A stretch of DNA of 64,000 nucleotides from Microbacterium protaetiae (lineage in GTDB: Bacteria > Actinomycetota > Actinomycetes > Actinomycetales > Microbacteriaceae): NCBI RefSeq assembly GCF_004135285.1, contig NZ_CP035494.1:496001-560000 (forward strand), written 5' to 3'. Below are positions 1 through 9,472 of this stretch, piece after piece (the stretch's first letter is position 1; each line of letters opens with the position of its first letter). The notes below the pieces were generated by a model. The model did no database searches. It was not told the origin of the DNA and saw nothing but the letters and a program-made list of their open reading frames with translations. A program made the position numbers and the translations under genes.

Positions 1-738
1 GTCGTTGGTGAGGATGAAGCCTGAGCGCGGGCCGCCGATGGTCTTGTGCACCGTCGAGGACACCACGTGCGCGTGCGGCACCGGCGACGGGTGCACCCCG
101 CCGGCGACGAGTCCGGCGAAGTGGGCCATGTCGACCCACAGGTAGGCGCCGACCTCGTCGGCGATCTCGCGGAAGCGCGCGAAGTCGAGGTGGCGGGGGT
201 ACGCCGACCAACCCGCGATGATGACCTTGGGATTGTGCTCGACGGCCAGCCGATGCACCTCGTCCATGTCGATGAGCGAGGTTTCGGGGTCGACACCGTA
301 GGCGACGATGTTGTAGAGCCGGCCCGAGAAGTTGATCTTCATGCCGTGGGTCAGGTGGCCGCCCTGGTCGAGCGACAGGCCCAGCAGCGTGTCGCCGGGG
401 CGCGCGATGGCGTGCAGCACGGCCGCGTTGGCGGTCGCACCCGAGTGCGGCTGCACGTTCGCGTACTCGGCGCCGAACAACTCTTTGGCCCGCGCGATCG
501 CCAGCTCTTCGGCGACATCGACTTCTTCGCAGCCGCCATAGTAGCGGCGCCCCGGGTAGCCCTCGGCGTACTTGTTCGTCAACACCGATCCCTGCGACTG
601 CAGCACCGAGACGGGAACGAAGTTCTCCGACGCGATCATCTCCAGGTACGAGCGCTGGCGGTCGAGTTCGCGCTCGAGCACCTGCGCGATCTCTGGGTCT
701 ACCTCAGACAGCGGGGCGTTGAAAAAGCGGTCGGTCAT
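1..738 (-). CDS. glyA: Serine hydroxymethyltransferase, N-terminal 246 residues (gene runs off the window)
   Basis: PLP enzyme that interconverts serine and glycine while charging tetrahydrofolate with a one-carbon unit; cytosolic. The visible protein starts [10 protein letters not shown] and carries the family blocks [23 protein letters not shown] and the PLP-lysine block [10 protein letters not shown], with the lysine at about residue 232. The C-terminal ~45% lies beyond base 1. The ATG at 738 has a GAGGAG ribosome site about 7 bases upstream. The leader holds a ZTP riboswitch, so expression should respond to the purine/folate alarmone ZTP. Identification is firm; only the 3' part is unseen. 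Confidence 0.96.
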   Translation of the reverse strand, partial: MTDRFFNAPLSEVDPEIAQVLERELDRQRSYLEMIASENFVPVSVLQSQGSVLTNKYAEGYPGRRYYGGCEEVDVAEELAIARAKELFGAEYANVQPHSGATANAAVLHAIARPGDTLLGLSLDQGGHLTHGMKINFSGRLYNIVAYGVDPETSLIDMDEVHRLAVEHNPKVIIAGWSAYPRHLDFARFREIADEVGAYLWVDMAHFAGLVAGGVHPSPVPHAHVVSSTVHKTIGGPRSGFILTND

Positions 739-784
739 GGCGTCTCCTCGACTCGGCGGTCACACAACGGATCGGATTCCACAT

Positions 785-857
785 CGGCCCAGGCGTGCGG
801 TCGGATGCCGGTCGGTCGCTCCCCGGTGGTGGCCCACCTCAACGCCAGTCGCGACAT
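785..857 (-). ncRNA. ZTP riboswitch (pfl motif) in the glyA leader
   Basis: Read on the minus strand, the leader contains GTCGCGACTGGCG, then a GGTGG...CCACC hairpin running into CCGGGGAGCGAC, then CCGCACGCCTGGGC. These are the conserved blocks of the pfl/ZTP motif in the right order. GTCGC (855-851) can pair with GCGAC (819-815) as the first stem. The GCCTGGGC block near 786-793 is the conserved pseudoknot half. ZTP riboswitches are known to sit upstream of glyA and purine genes and to raise expression when 10-formyl-THF is short. The region from the aptamer to the start codon is only about 45 bases with no U-tract, so control of translation initiation seems more likely than termination. Confidence 0.93.
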
Positions 858-861
858 GACG

Positions 862-891
862 ATGATAGCGGATGCCGCACCCCAGCCGTCA
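862..891 (-). promoter_or_regulatory. Candidate glyA promoter
   Basis: On the minus strand TGACGG (891-886) and TATCAT (867-862) are 18 bases apart. Transcription would start near 855, exactly where the ZTP aptamer begins. Confidence 0.6.
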
Positions 892-913
892 TTCGGGCCG
901 GGATGCGGCATCC
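870..913 (-). terminator. Inverted repeat after the adhesin gene
   Basis: GGATGCCGCA (870-879) pairs with TGCGGCATCC (904-913), just past the stop codon of the adhesin gene. There is no U-tract, as is common for GC-rich actinobacterial terminators. It overlaps the likely glyA promoter. Confidence 0.5.
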
Positions 914-922
914 CTGTGTCGA

Positions 923-3900
923 TCAGACGAGTTCGTCTCGCCGACGCCGGATGTACAGCAGCACTCCCCCGGCGATGACCAGCGTCGCCCCGAGAGCACC
1001 CAGACTCCACGCGATCGTGCCACCGGTGATGGGCAGCTCACCCTGCGGGGGTGTCGAGTGATCGGTCGTGCAGGTGCCATCGCATCCGCCGCCGGGGCCG
1101 GCTGTCGCCGTGTTGCGCAGCGTCACGTCATACGCGCCGCTGTGCACCGTCACCCGGTAGGTCACCGACACCTGTTCGCCCACGGCCAGCGCCGGAACGT
1201 GCCAGGTCAGCGTCGTGCCCGACAGCGTCAGCCCGGCCGGCAGCGGCTCGACGAGGTCGGCGTTGTTGAGCACCTGTGACAGATCGTCGGTCACGGTCGC
1301 CTCGGCGACCGGTGCCGGGCCGTCGTTGAGCACGGTGAGCGTGTACGCGATCGTCGACCCGGGGTCGACCTGCGAACCCGAGGCGGGGTCACTCGTCTTG
1401 CGCAGCGTCCACAGCGGCACCGGGTGTTCTGTCGTGCAGTCGTCAGCACACGTCGACGGATCGACCGGCCCGGTACCCGCAACGGCGTTGCGAAGCGTCG
1501 TGCCCCACACTCCCTCGTTCACGGTGACTGTGTATGAGACGGATGCCGCCTCACCGACGGCGATCGTCGGGATGTCCCATGTCAGCGTCGTGCCGTCGCG
1601 CGTCAGCCCCGCGGGCAGGTCGCCGAGTGTGGCGGCGTTGAGCACACCGCTCAGGTCATCGGTCGCCGTCGCACCGGAAAGCGGTGCCGGACCGGTGTTG
1701 GTGGCCGTGAGCGTGTACGTGATGTCGTCACCCGGGCGTACCGCACTGCCACTGGCAGGGTCGGCGGTCTTCGCCAACGTCCACGACGGCACCAGATGCT
1801 CCGTCTCACGACACTGCGGATCAGCGGTAGGACACGAGTCCGGATCAGGCACATCACCCGCCCCGGTCACCACATTGCGCAGCGTCTGCCCCGCCGCAGC
1901 GGCAGTGACCGTCACCGTGTACGACACCGTGACATCCTCCCCCGGCGAAAGATCAGGGATCGCCCAGCGCAACGTCGTCCCGTCACGGGTCACACCATCG
2001 GGCAGATCCCCGAGCGTCGCATACGGCAACACGTCGGACAGATCATCTTCGGCGACAGCACCCGTCAGGTCCGCGTCATCCGAGGCGTTTCCGGCGGTCA
2101 ACGTGTACGTGATCGTGTCGCCCGGAACAACCGTCGAACCACTGTCGGGATCCGAACTCTTCGTCAGCGTCCACCGCGGCGTGAACAACTCCGACGTACG
2201 ACAATCGGGATCATCCGTCGGGCAGACCTCCGGATCAGGCACGTCACCGGCACCCGTCACACTGTTGCGCAACGTCACCCCCACCGCATCAGCATCCACC
2301 GTCACCGTGTACGACACCGTCGCACTATCACCCTGCGCCAGGTCAGGAATCGTCCACGTCAGGTTCGTGCCATCCAGCACCAGCCCATCAGGCAGATCAC
2401 CCAGCGACGCATGCGAGAGCACGTCAGACAGATCATCAACCGCCTGCGCACCCGACAGGGTAGTAGACGCCGTATTCGTCGCCGTCAACGTGTACGTCAC
2501 CTCGTCACCCGGCTGCACCGTCGACCCACTCACCGGATCAGACGACTTCGTCAGCGTCCACGCTGGCACAGGATGCTCAGTGGTGCACGGGTCATCCGTG
2601 GTGCACTCCGTGGGGTCGATCGGGCCGGTTCCGGAGACCGCGTTGCGCAAGGTCGTTCCCGTCGCCCCGTCATTGACAGTCGCCGTGTATGAGACGGATG
2701 CATCCTCGCCGACAGCAAGGTCAGGAATGGTCCACACGAGAGAGGTGCCGTCAGCGGCCAGCGCGAGGCCGTCGGGCAGGTCGCCGAGTGTGGCGGCGTT
2801 GAGCACACCGCTCAGGTCATCGGTCGCCGTCGCACCGGAAAGCGGTGCCGGACCGGTGTTGGTGGCCGTGAGCGTGTACGTGATGTCATCACCCGGACGT
2901 ACCGCACTGCCACTGGCAGGATCGGCGGTCTTCGCCAACGTCCACGACGGCACCAGATGCTCCGTCTCACGACACTGCGGATCAGCGGTAGGACACGAGT
3001 CCGGATCAGGCACATCACCCGCCCCGGTCACCACATTGCGCAGCGTCTGCCCCGCCGCAGCGGCAGTGACCGTCACCGTGTACGACACCGTGACATTCTC
3101 CCCCGGCGAAAGATCAGGGATCGCCCAGCGCAGCGTCGTCCCGTCACGGGTCACACCGTCGGGCAGATCCCCGAGCGTCGCATACGGCAACACGTCGGAC
3201 AGATCATCTTCGGCGACAGCACCCGTCAGGTCCGCGTCATCCGAGGCGTTTCCGGCGGTCAACGTGTACGTGATCGTGTCGCCGGGAACAACCGTCGAAC
3301 CACTGTCGGGATCCGAACTCTTCGTCAGCGTCCACCGCGGCGTGAACAACTCCGACGTACGACAATCGGGATCATCCGTCGGGCAGGCCTCCGGATCAGG
3401 CACGTCACCGGCACCCGTCACACTGTTGCGCAACGTCACCCCCACCGCATCAGCATCCACCGTCACCGTGTACGACACCGTCGCACTATCACCCTGCGCC
3501 AGGTCAGGAATCGTCCACGTCAGGTTCGTGCCATCCAGCACCAGCCCATCGGGCAGATCGCCCAGCGACGCATGCGAGAGCACGTCAGACAGATCATCAA
3601 CCGCCTGCGCACCCGACAGCATCGACGTAGCCGTATTGGTCGCGGTCAGCGTGTAGGTGACCGTCTGGCCCGGCTTGACAGTCGACCCAGTCACCGGATC
3701 GGACGACTTGGTCAGCGTCCACGAGTTGAAGGTGTTCTCGAACGCGATCTGCGGGAACTGCATGGGTGCGTCGTCTTCGTTCGTGACAACCGTCGACAAC
3801 GTGTCGTCTGTGTCCGCATTCTTGATCACGGATGTCGCCCGGTACGTGCCGTCTTCGTTCATCGAAGGCGTCGTACAGATCTCAAACCGGGTGGTGTCGT

Positions 3901-6900
3901 AGATGATGCCAGGTTCCGGCGTGCCCGGGACCACCTCCGAGTAGATGTAACAGTATGTGTTTCCGAGCGCCTCGCTCGTCAACACGAGCGCTGCCTCGCG
4001 CTGAACCTGGGCGAACACGCCGTCGGCTGCGCCAGGCATCGAGAAAACCGCGCCATCGGGATACGGCACCTGCCCACCGGTGATAGCCCCTGATGCCGCA
4101 TCCTCGGGCACGACCCGCACCTGGAACTCACCGTCTGTCATGTCGCGTCCGACGAGCCGCTTCAGGATGTCGTAGTGGTAGGTCGCGAGGTAAGTGTTCT
4201 CAAAGATGGTGTTCGGCTGCGAGACCTCGGTCTGCAGCGTGCCCGACCCGTCGTCGGTCACGTGGACCGTCACTGTGAGGACGCTGTCGTCGGTGATCAT
4301 GCTGTCATCACCCGGCGTCGTCTCGCGGATCTCGTATTCGTAGTCGCCGGCCTCGGTGTACGTGATCGGCCCAAATTCACCGACCCGGATGCCGGGGGAC
4401 GCTGTCGTGGATGAGGTGGTGGCATCAACAGTGTCGGTTGCAGGCATGGGCGCACCATCGACAGGCGACAGCTGGAAGCTGAATGTGTCGCCGGCTCGCC
4501 AGTCACGACCCACAATCCGCTTGTCGAAGGAGATGTGCGCGGTGCCGGGCCCGGCTTCGTATGTGTTGGCGAAGTCGATGACGGCCGCCCCGTCGGTGCG
4601 AGAGTCGTATGTCTGTGCCGTGCCAGCACCGTCGCTGACGCTCGTGTGGACCCACATCTCATCGTTCTCGGCGTCGTAACGCGGCTGTATGGTCACCGTA
4701 TACGTCGTGTCGTCGTATGTGATGCCGCCGAGGTCGCCCTGCTGCTCTTGGATCTCGAAGGTGTATGTCTTGCCGATGTCGTCCTGATCGAAGTTGATCT
4801 CCGGCAACTGAGCGACCAGCGCGGTCACGCCGTCTGAAGCAGCTGTGGGATTCGTGTACACCTGACGCGCGTCGGTCCAGCCCAGAATGTCCCGCGCGTT
4901 GTCGTTCGCCTGCACGACGAAACTGAATTCGCGGTAATCGAGGTCACGACCAGTCAGCGTCTTGTTGATGACCACGTTGGCATACGAGACCGAGTTGCGG
5001 TAGGTATTCACGAACGACGCGCTGCCTTCGTCGGTGATGGACACCGTCGCCGTGAGCGATCCCGTCAGAAGGCCGTTCTCATCGACATCGCTGGTCACGA
5101 CGACGGTGTAGACGACAGGATTCGGATCAGTTGTCAGATGAGCCGTTGAGGGCGTGGTCTCCTTGACAGCGAACGAGTACGTTCCCTGTTTGGAGAACGA
5201 GATCGCATCGAATTTCACGTTGTCGGTGTCGCCAGCAGTGGCGGTGGTCGTTAGTGTCGTCGGCATCACAACGTCGCCTTCTGTGATGGCCGTGCCTGTG
5301 TCATCGTCGGCGGCAGAAAGCGCGAAGGTGAAACTGTCGCCGCTCCAGTCTCGACCGTCGATCGTCTTGGTGGCCGTCAAGACCGCCTGCGCGGGCGCGG
5401 GGGTGTAGACGTTCGTGAAGAGCGGCTCTGTGGTGTCGATCGACGTATAGGCAGCCCCCGCGGACGGATCGCATTCGCCCCACGGATTCGTGGTCGTGAC
5501 TTCGGACACCGTCGTATGACACACCGTGATTGCGGGGAGGATCGCATTGTTCTGAAGCACGACGTTGATTCGGAAGAACCACACGGCATCAGACAGCTGC
5601 AGACCCGAAATCGGCGAATCGAAGTCGTCCTCTTGCGCCTTGTAGTAGTACGCGTTACCGACGTGTTCGTGCGTGTACGTCAAGAGCGGCGATGGCACTG
5701 TCACGCTGTCGGCGGTGGCTGCCACCTGTGCTTCGTCGGTCCCGTCTTCGAACAAGAGGTCGGGGGCGGAACCGCCAGCCTGTTGTACGGCGGAGAACGT
5801 GAAGCGGTAGGGAATCCGGGGCGGACGCGGCTCATCAGGTGACGTCAGAGATGAGTCCCTCACCCGTTTGACGATCTCGAGCGCCCCGGTGCGGTCGCCT
5901 GGGGTGAACGTGTTGGTGAACGTCGCTGGGGCGGCGACGGCAACATCGACCGCATGGCCCGCATCGTCGGCGACTTGCCTCAGCGAGGTGCTGTCAACCA
6001 CGAGAGCGCCGTGACCATTGTCTTTGACGGTCACCGTCCATCGATATTCGGCCAGGGAGTCCTGCACGCCCGCGACGTTCGCCTTCAACTCCGCAAGGCT
6101 GTAGGTGAACGTTCCGGGCACCTCGAAGGTCACGTTGCCGAATCCGAATGCTTGATCCTGCCCCGGCGCGTTCGCGTTGACGCAGCTGCCCTCAACACCA
6201 CCGGGCAGGGGCGCGTTGTCGATTCGGCACAGCTGCATCGTGTAGGTACCGTCGACCCAGTTCGGGTCCATGTTCTTGGCGGCCGTGACGGTGGCTGTTG
6301 TCACGGACGAGGCGGAGTAGGTGTTCCCCCAGGGGATGCGAGGGATCGTCTCGTTTTCGGGCAGCGGCGCCGCGATCGTACCGCCTGTCGGGGTCGGCGG
6401 TTGCGAGGTGTACCCGGTCGGTGGCCCTTGCTCATCGACCGAGAACCGCGCTCCGTCGGGAAGCCCCATGACGCGCACGAACTGGTTGGCGGTGATGGCG
6501 ACCGTACCGCCACTCGCGACTGTCCCGGATTCCACTGACTCGCCTGCCGTCGTGAACACGTGATACGGGAACTCGCCAGGAAGTGCTGCGGTGCCGTCGC
6601 TGGTCATCGTGACTTCGAAGGTGAACTTCTGGTCGACGTCAGGGGACAGCGACGCGTTGGTCTTCGTGACGGTCTTCGCGATCTCGAACGCACCGGGCAC
6701 GTTGTACTCGAGCCAGCCGTTGTTGCCGAGCCGCACCTGTACCTGCTGCGCTGCGGTCGGAGCGAGCCTCGTTTGCCGCGCGTAATCGTCGGTGCCGGTG
6801 CGGTTCGCCTGCGTCGGAACGACCGAGCAGCTCAGCACGTCGTTCTCCCACACGACGTCATCGTCAGCGCACTTGGGCATATCGAGGTTCGTGGTGCGAT

Positions 6901-9319
6901 CTGAGAGGTTGTACAGCCCCGCCGGCGCGATCATGTACCCATCGTCGAGCGCACGAATCGTGATCGTGCCGGTCTGACCCGCGAGCAGATCGCCCTTCGT
7001 GGTCGCTGCAAAGATCGTCGTCTTGTCGGGCTTCGATCCCTCGGCGCCCTTCGTGCTGTACGCCGTGATTGTCCGGTACACAATGGCGTCATCGTCGAGT
7101 CCGTCCCAGTCTTCCTGGGTGATCCGCGAACCCGTATTCTCGGCCGAGTAGAGATACGAATCCTGCGCAAACCGGTAGAAGTCGTTCCGCGTCGACGGCC
7201 GGAAGGTCGCGTATGCCTGCGACGTTCGCGTCGCACCGGATTGGGTGAACGCGTTTGCATAGAAACGCACGGCCCCATCAGGTGTCGTGTTGGTGGCGAT
7301 GTAGGTTGCGAGCGCCTGTTGGTCAGCGGTGGACAGGGAGGTAGGGTCGGTCACCGCCGCAGCAACCCCCTCCTTCGGCGCGACCTTGTAGTAGACATGC
7401 ACGGGGTGCGAGTTGAACCAATTCATACTCAGCGGGTTACCGTCGGCGTCTTCGACGATCTTCGTGTTGACCATCGGCAGCAATGCGACAGGAATCTTAA
7501 CCGTGACGATGTCACCGACGGCGAGCGATGTATTGGTCTCGACCGTGATGATGATGTTCGACAGGTCTGTTGCGGGGAAGATGTCGTTCGCCTTGTACGA
7601 GCCGCTGGCGGTGTAGGTCGTGACGTTATTGACGGTCTCCCCCTTCTTCTGCGTCGTGAAGCTCTCGGGCGTGCACTCTTCGCCCGGCCCGGTGTCCGCC
7701 AGCAGCGAGCAGAAGACGATGCTGTCCATCTTCGTGACGTGCATGTAATCGCCCAGTGGGTCTGTGAACGTCACGTAACCGTCGGTGTTCGGGTCGGGCG
7801 AAGTGGTCTCGATCGGCAGCGTCGGCTCGTCCTCGAGCACCTGGCTGGCAATGCGCTCGAATACCGTGATCAATTCACTTGCCGTATTCGGCGCATCGAA
7901 GGTCGTGTTGTACTTCAACTCGGTGTACGTCGGGTCGTAGTTGAGCGCGTTGACGTTGGTTTGGCCGTTCCAGATGGTGTTTCCGCCGGGGCGCGTGATC
8001 GTGAATTCCACCGGTGGGTGATCAGTGTCCGAGACGAGCAACGTCGCCGTGCCGGACTTCCGGTACGCACTCATAGCGGTGGCGAAGCTATTGGCCATCG
8101 GATTGGCACCGGTCGTCCCCTCGTCAGGGAGGGTCCCCAGCGGATTCAACGTCGCATACGCCAGCTGCTGCCCCTGCGTGCTCAGTGCTCCCATTCCCAG
8201 ACCGACGGTGTAGATGTTTGTCTCGACGGGAGCGAAGCCGTGCGCCGTGTTGTACGCCTCGTTGTTGTAGATGTCGTCCACCTGATTCTTCAGATAGGCG
8301 GCCGAAAGCGCGGCGAGAAAACCGTTGCCGAAGAACTGAGTGGCTCCCGGAGATCCGGTCCCGAGATTGGCCGTTCCGGTGAGGTTCCACCAGTTCGTCT
8401 CGTTCGCCGAAAAGGTCGGCTCACCGTCGGAAAACACGATGACGCTCGGGATGTGCTGCACGTCACCGGCAACATCCTTCGTGTTCTGATCGGCCAGGAC
8501 TGACCTGGCCTGGTCGATGCCGCGTTGTATGTTCGTCGACTGAGTGGGACTCGTGCCAACTTGGAGGGTCCCGCCGGCGAAGCGCAGCGTCATCGTGCTG
8601 CCCGAATGCGTCAGCGCCAGATAATTGCCGGTCGACTGATACTGCACCGGCTTGGCCAGCGGCGTGAGCTCTCTCGCACCTGTGCCGAAGGCGACCATGC
8701 TGACCTTCGCGTCGGGGTCCGCCGCCACGATGTGCTTGATGGCGGCATTGACCCCATCGACCATGGCGGACGCGCGAGAATTGGTGTAGTTCGCGTTCGT
8801 GACACAAGTCGTATTGGTGCCGACGCAATACGTCATCGAGTACGAGTTGTCAAGCACCAGGACCAGGTCGATGACGGGCTTGCGGGTCGAGGTGACCTGG
8901 CGCGTTGTGCCCAGGGCCGACAGCGTGACAGCCATCTCGTCCGAGGCGATGTTCAGGTCGTGGTCAACACCGTCAGTCGTAGCCTCAGCGTCGTCCTCGA
9001 AGACGGATTTATCGGTCCAGATGCGGCCCGGGTTCTGCGACAGGTGCGTGTAGTCGTTTTCGTCAGCAAGGGCACCGGGGTACCGGTGCCAGGACGCATA
9101 GTCGGTGGTCTGTGCGTCCGGCGTCACACCGCCGGGGGTCGGGGGCACAGGATCAGCCGCCTGCGCGGCACTTGCACCCACCCAAACCAGCCCCGAGGAC
9201 AGCACCACGGCCGAGGCGAGCATCGCGACGGCCGGACGAATTCTGCGAGTGAACCGCCTCCACGGTGAAGCGAGCGGCGATTCTGTGCGTCGACGTCCCA
9301 AAGCGTGCCTCCCGAACAT
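923..9319 (-). CDS. Giant LPxTG cell-wall-anchored adhesin (2,798 aa) with vWA, pilin-like and DUF7507-type repeats
   Basis: Secreted surface protein. Residues 1-54 are an Arg-rich signal peptide ending ASAAQAAD. A von Willebrand A domain (about 149-420) keeps the metal site as DNSYS at 157-161. From about 1010 to 1860 come several FctA/Spy0128-like pilin domains, each with a K..xGRD start and a FxNTY end. From about 1862 to 2750 are seven ~129-residue DUF7507/DUF11-like repeats starting WTLTKSSDP or WTLAKTADP. The tail is LPITG, a hydrophobic stretch and RRRRDELV, a sortase signal. The order resembles Gram-positive pilus-tip adhesins, but no sortase is in the window. I chose the ATG at 9319 because the signal peptide follows it and a promoter precedes it. 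The open frame continues upstream to 10471, but that part overlaps hex. The ribosome site is weak. Confidence 0.93.
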   Translation of the reverse strand: MFGRHALGRRRTESPLASPWRRFTRRIRPAVAMLASAVVLSSGLVWVGASAAQAADPVPPTPGGVTPDAQTTDYASWHRYPGALADENDYTHLSQNPGRIWTDKSVFEDDAEATTDGVDHDLNIASDEMAVTLSALGTTRQVTSTRKPVIDLVLVLDNSYSMTYCVGTNTTCVTNANYTNSRASAMVDGVNAAIKHIVAADPDAKVSMVAFGTGARELTPLAKPVQYQSTGNYLALTHSGSTMTLRFAGGTLQVGTSPTQSTNIQRGIDQARSVLADQNTKDVAGDVQHIPSVIVFSDGEPTFSANETNWWNLTGTANLGTGSPGATQFFGNGFLAALSAAYLKNQVDDIYNNEAYNTAHGFAPVETNIYTVGLGMGALSTQGQQLAYATLNPLGTLPDEGTTGANPMANSFATAMSAYRKSGTATLLVSDTDHPPVEFTITRPGGNTIWNGQTNVNALNYDPTYTELKYNTTFDAPNTASELITVFERIASQVLEDEPTLPIETTSPDPNTDGYVTFTDPLGDYMHVTKMDSIVFCSLLADTGPGEECTPESFTTQKKGETVNNVTTYTASGSYKANDIFPATDLSNIIITVETNTSLAVGDIVTVKIPVALLPMVNTKIVEDADGNPLSMNWFNSHPVHVYYKVAPKEGVAAAVTDPTSLSTADQQALATYIATNTTPDGAVRFYANAFTQSGATRTSQAYATFRPSTRNDFYRFAQDSYLYSAENTGSRITQEDWDGLDDDAIVYRTITAYSTKGAEGSKPDKTTIFAATTKGDLLAGQTGTITIRALDDGYMIAPAGLYNLSDRTTNLDMPKCADDDVVWENDVLSCSVVPTQANRTGTDDYARQTRLAPTAAQQVQVRLGNNGWLEYNVPGAFEIAKTVTKTNASLSPDVDQKFTFEVTMTSDGTAALPGEFPYHVFTTAGESVESGTVASGGTVAITANQFVRVMGLPDGARFSVDEQGPPTGYTSQPPTPTGGTIAAPLPENETIPRIPWGNTYSASSVTTATVTAAKNMDPNWVDGTYTMQLCRIDNAPLPGGVEGSCVNANAPGQDQAFGFGNVTFEVPGTFTYSLAELKANVAGVQDSLAEYRWTVTVKDNGHGALVVDSTSLRQVADDAGHAVDVAVAAPATFTNTFTPGDRTGALEIVKRVRDSSLTSPDEPRPPRIPYRFTFSAVQQAGGSAPDLLFEDGTDEAQVAATADSVTVPSPLLTYTHEHVGNAYYYKAQEDDFDSPISGLQLSDAVWFFRINVVLQNNAILPAITVCHTTVSEVTTTNPWGECDPSAGAAYTSIDTTEPLFTNVYTPAPAQAVLTATKTIDGRDWSGDSFTFALSAADDDTGTAITEGDVVMPTTLTTTATAGDTDNVKFDAISFSKQGTYSFAVKETTPSTAHLTTDPNPVVYTVVVTSDVDENGLLTGSLTATVSITDEGSASFVNTYRNSVSYANVVINKTLTGRDLDYREFSFVVQANDNARDILGWTDARQVYTNPTAASDGVTALVAQLPEINFDQDDIGKTYTFEIQEQQGDLGGITYDDTTYTVTIQPRYDAENDEMWVHTSVSDGAGTAQTYDSRTDGAAVIDFANTYEAGPGTAHISFDKRIVGRDWRAGDTFSFQLSPVDGAPMPATDTVDATTSSTTASPGIRVGEFGPITYTEAGDYEYEIRETTPGDDSMITDDSVLTVTVHVTDDGSGTLQTEVSQPNTIFENTYLATYHYDILKRLVGRDMTDGEFQVRVVPEDAASGAITGGQVPYPDGAVFSMPGAADGVFAQVQREAALVLTSEALGNTYCYIYSEVVPGTPEPGIIYDTTRFEICTTPSMNEDGTYRATSVIKNADTDDTLSTVVTNEDDAPMQFPQIAFENTFNSWTLTKSSDPVTGSTVKPGQTVTYTLTATNTATSMLSGAQAVDDLSDVLSHASLGDLPDGLVLDGTNLTWTIPDLAQGDSATVSYTVTVDADAVGVTLRNSVTGAGDVPDPEACPTDDPDCRTSELFTPRWTLTKSSDPDSGSTVVPGDTITYTLTAGNASDDADLTGAVAEDDLSDVLPYATLGDLPDGVTRDGTTLRWAIPDLSPGENVTVSYTVTVTAAAAGQTLRNVVTGAGDVPDPDSCPTADPQCRETEHLVPSWTLAKTADPASGSAVRPGDDITYTLTATNTGPAPLSGATATDDLSGVLNAATLGDLPDGLALAADGTSLVWTIPDLAVGEDASVSYTATVNDGATGTTLRNAVSGTGPIDPTECTTDDPCTTEHPVPAWTLTKSSDPVSGSTVQPGDEVTYTLTATNTASTTLSGAQAVDDLSDVLSHASLGDLPDGLVLDGTNLTWTIPDLAQGDSATVSYTVTVDADAVGVTLRNSVTGAGDVPDPEVCPTDDPDCRTSELFTPRWTLTKSSDPDSGSTVVPGDTITYTLTAGNASDDADLTGAVAEDDLSDVLPYATLGDLPDGVTRDGTTLRWAIPDLSPGEDVTVSYTVTVTAAAAGQTLRNVVTGAGDVPDPDSCPTADPQCRETEHLVPSWTLAKTADPASGSAVRPGDDITYTLTATNTGPAPLSGATATDDLSGVLNAATLGDLPAGLTRDGTTLTWDIPTIAVGEAASVSYTVTVNEGVWGTTLRNAVAGTGPVDPSTCADDCTTEHPVPLWTLRKTSDPASGSQVDPGSTIAYTLTVLNDGPAPVAEATVTDDLSQVLNNADLVEPLPAGLTLSGTTLTWHVPALAVGEQVSVTYRVTVHSGAYDVTLRNTATAGPGGGCDGTCTTDHSTPPQGELPITGGTIAWSLGALGATLVIAGGVLLYIRRRRDELV
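1615..3640 (-). repeat. Near-identical tandem duplication of three adhesin repeats (1,161-bp offset)
   Basis: Bases from about 1615 to 2480 recur at 2776-3640 with only scattered single-base differences. The offset of 1,161 bp equals 387 codons, or three repeat domains. The repeat order is A-B-C-A-B-C-D, so a three-domain block was duplicated recently or is kept identical by gene conversion. Confidence 0.9.
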
Positions 9320-9372
9320 CTGCGATGCGGCCCCCCGAAGAGAACGCGAAAACGCTCCCTGAGCCGTTCCTG

Positions 9373-9401
9373 AGTATTCCGTTCTCTGGCCGCGCCCACA
9401 A
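9373..9401 (-). promoter_or_regulatory. Candidate adhesin promoter
   Basis: On the minus strand TTGTGG (9401-9396) and AATACT (9378-9373) are separated by 17 bases. This gives a leader of about 47 bases before the ATG at 9319. Confidence 0.55.
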
Positions 9402-9457
9402 GACCCAGTGAGAACAGAGTGAAACATGATGCCTCTGGCGTCACACTCGCGCCTTTT

Positions 9458-9472
9458 GTTAGTGTTCCTTAC
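9458..9472 (+). promoter_or_regulatory. ROK-type operator overlapping the leaderless hex promoter
   Basis: GTTAGTGTTCCTTAC is an imperfect dyad (GTTAG-N5-CTTAC) ending at the base before the hex ATG. The same pattern, GTTAGTACACCTTAC, lies before the ROK regulator at 26572. TAGTGT (9460-9465) inside it fits a -10 box 7 bases before the ATG, so a bound repressor would block a leaderless start. Confidence 0.7.

Noticed and set aside
1215..3656. 813-residue open frame on + inside the adhesin region
   Set aside because: It is the reverse-strand shadow of the repetitive adhesin gene; the Ser/Val/Pro repeats mirror its DUF7507 repeats, and no start signal is present.
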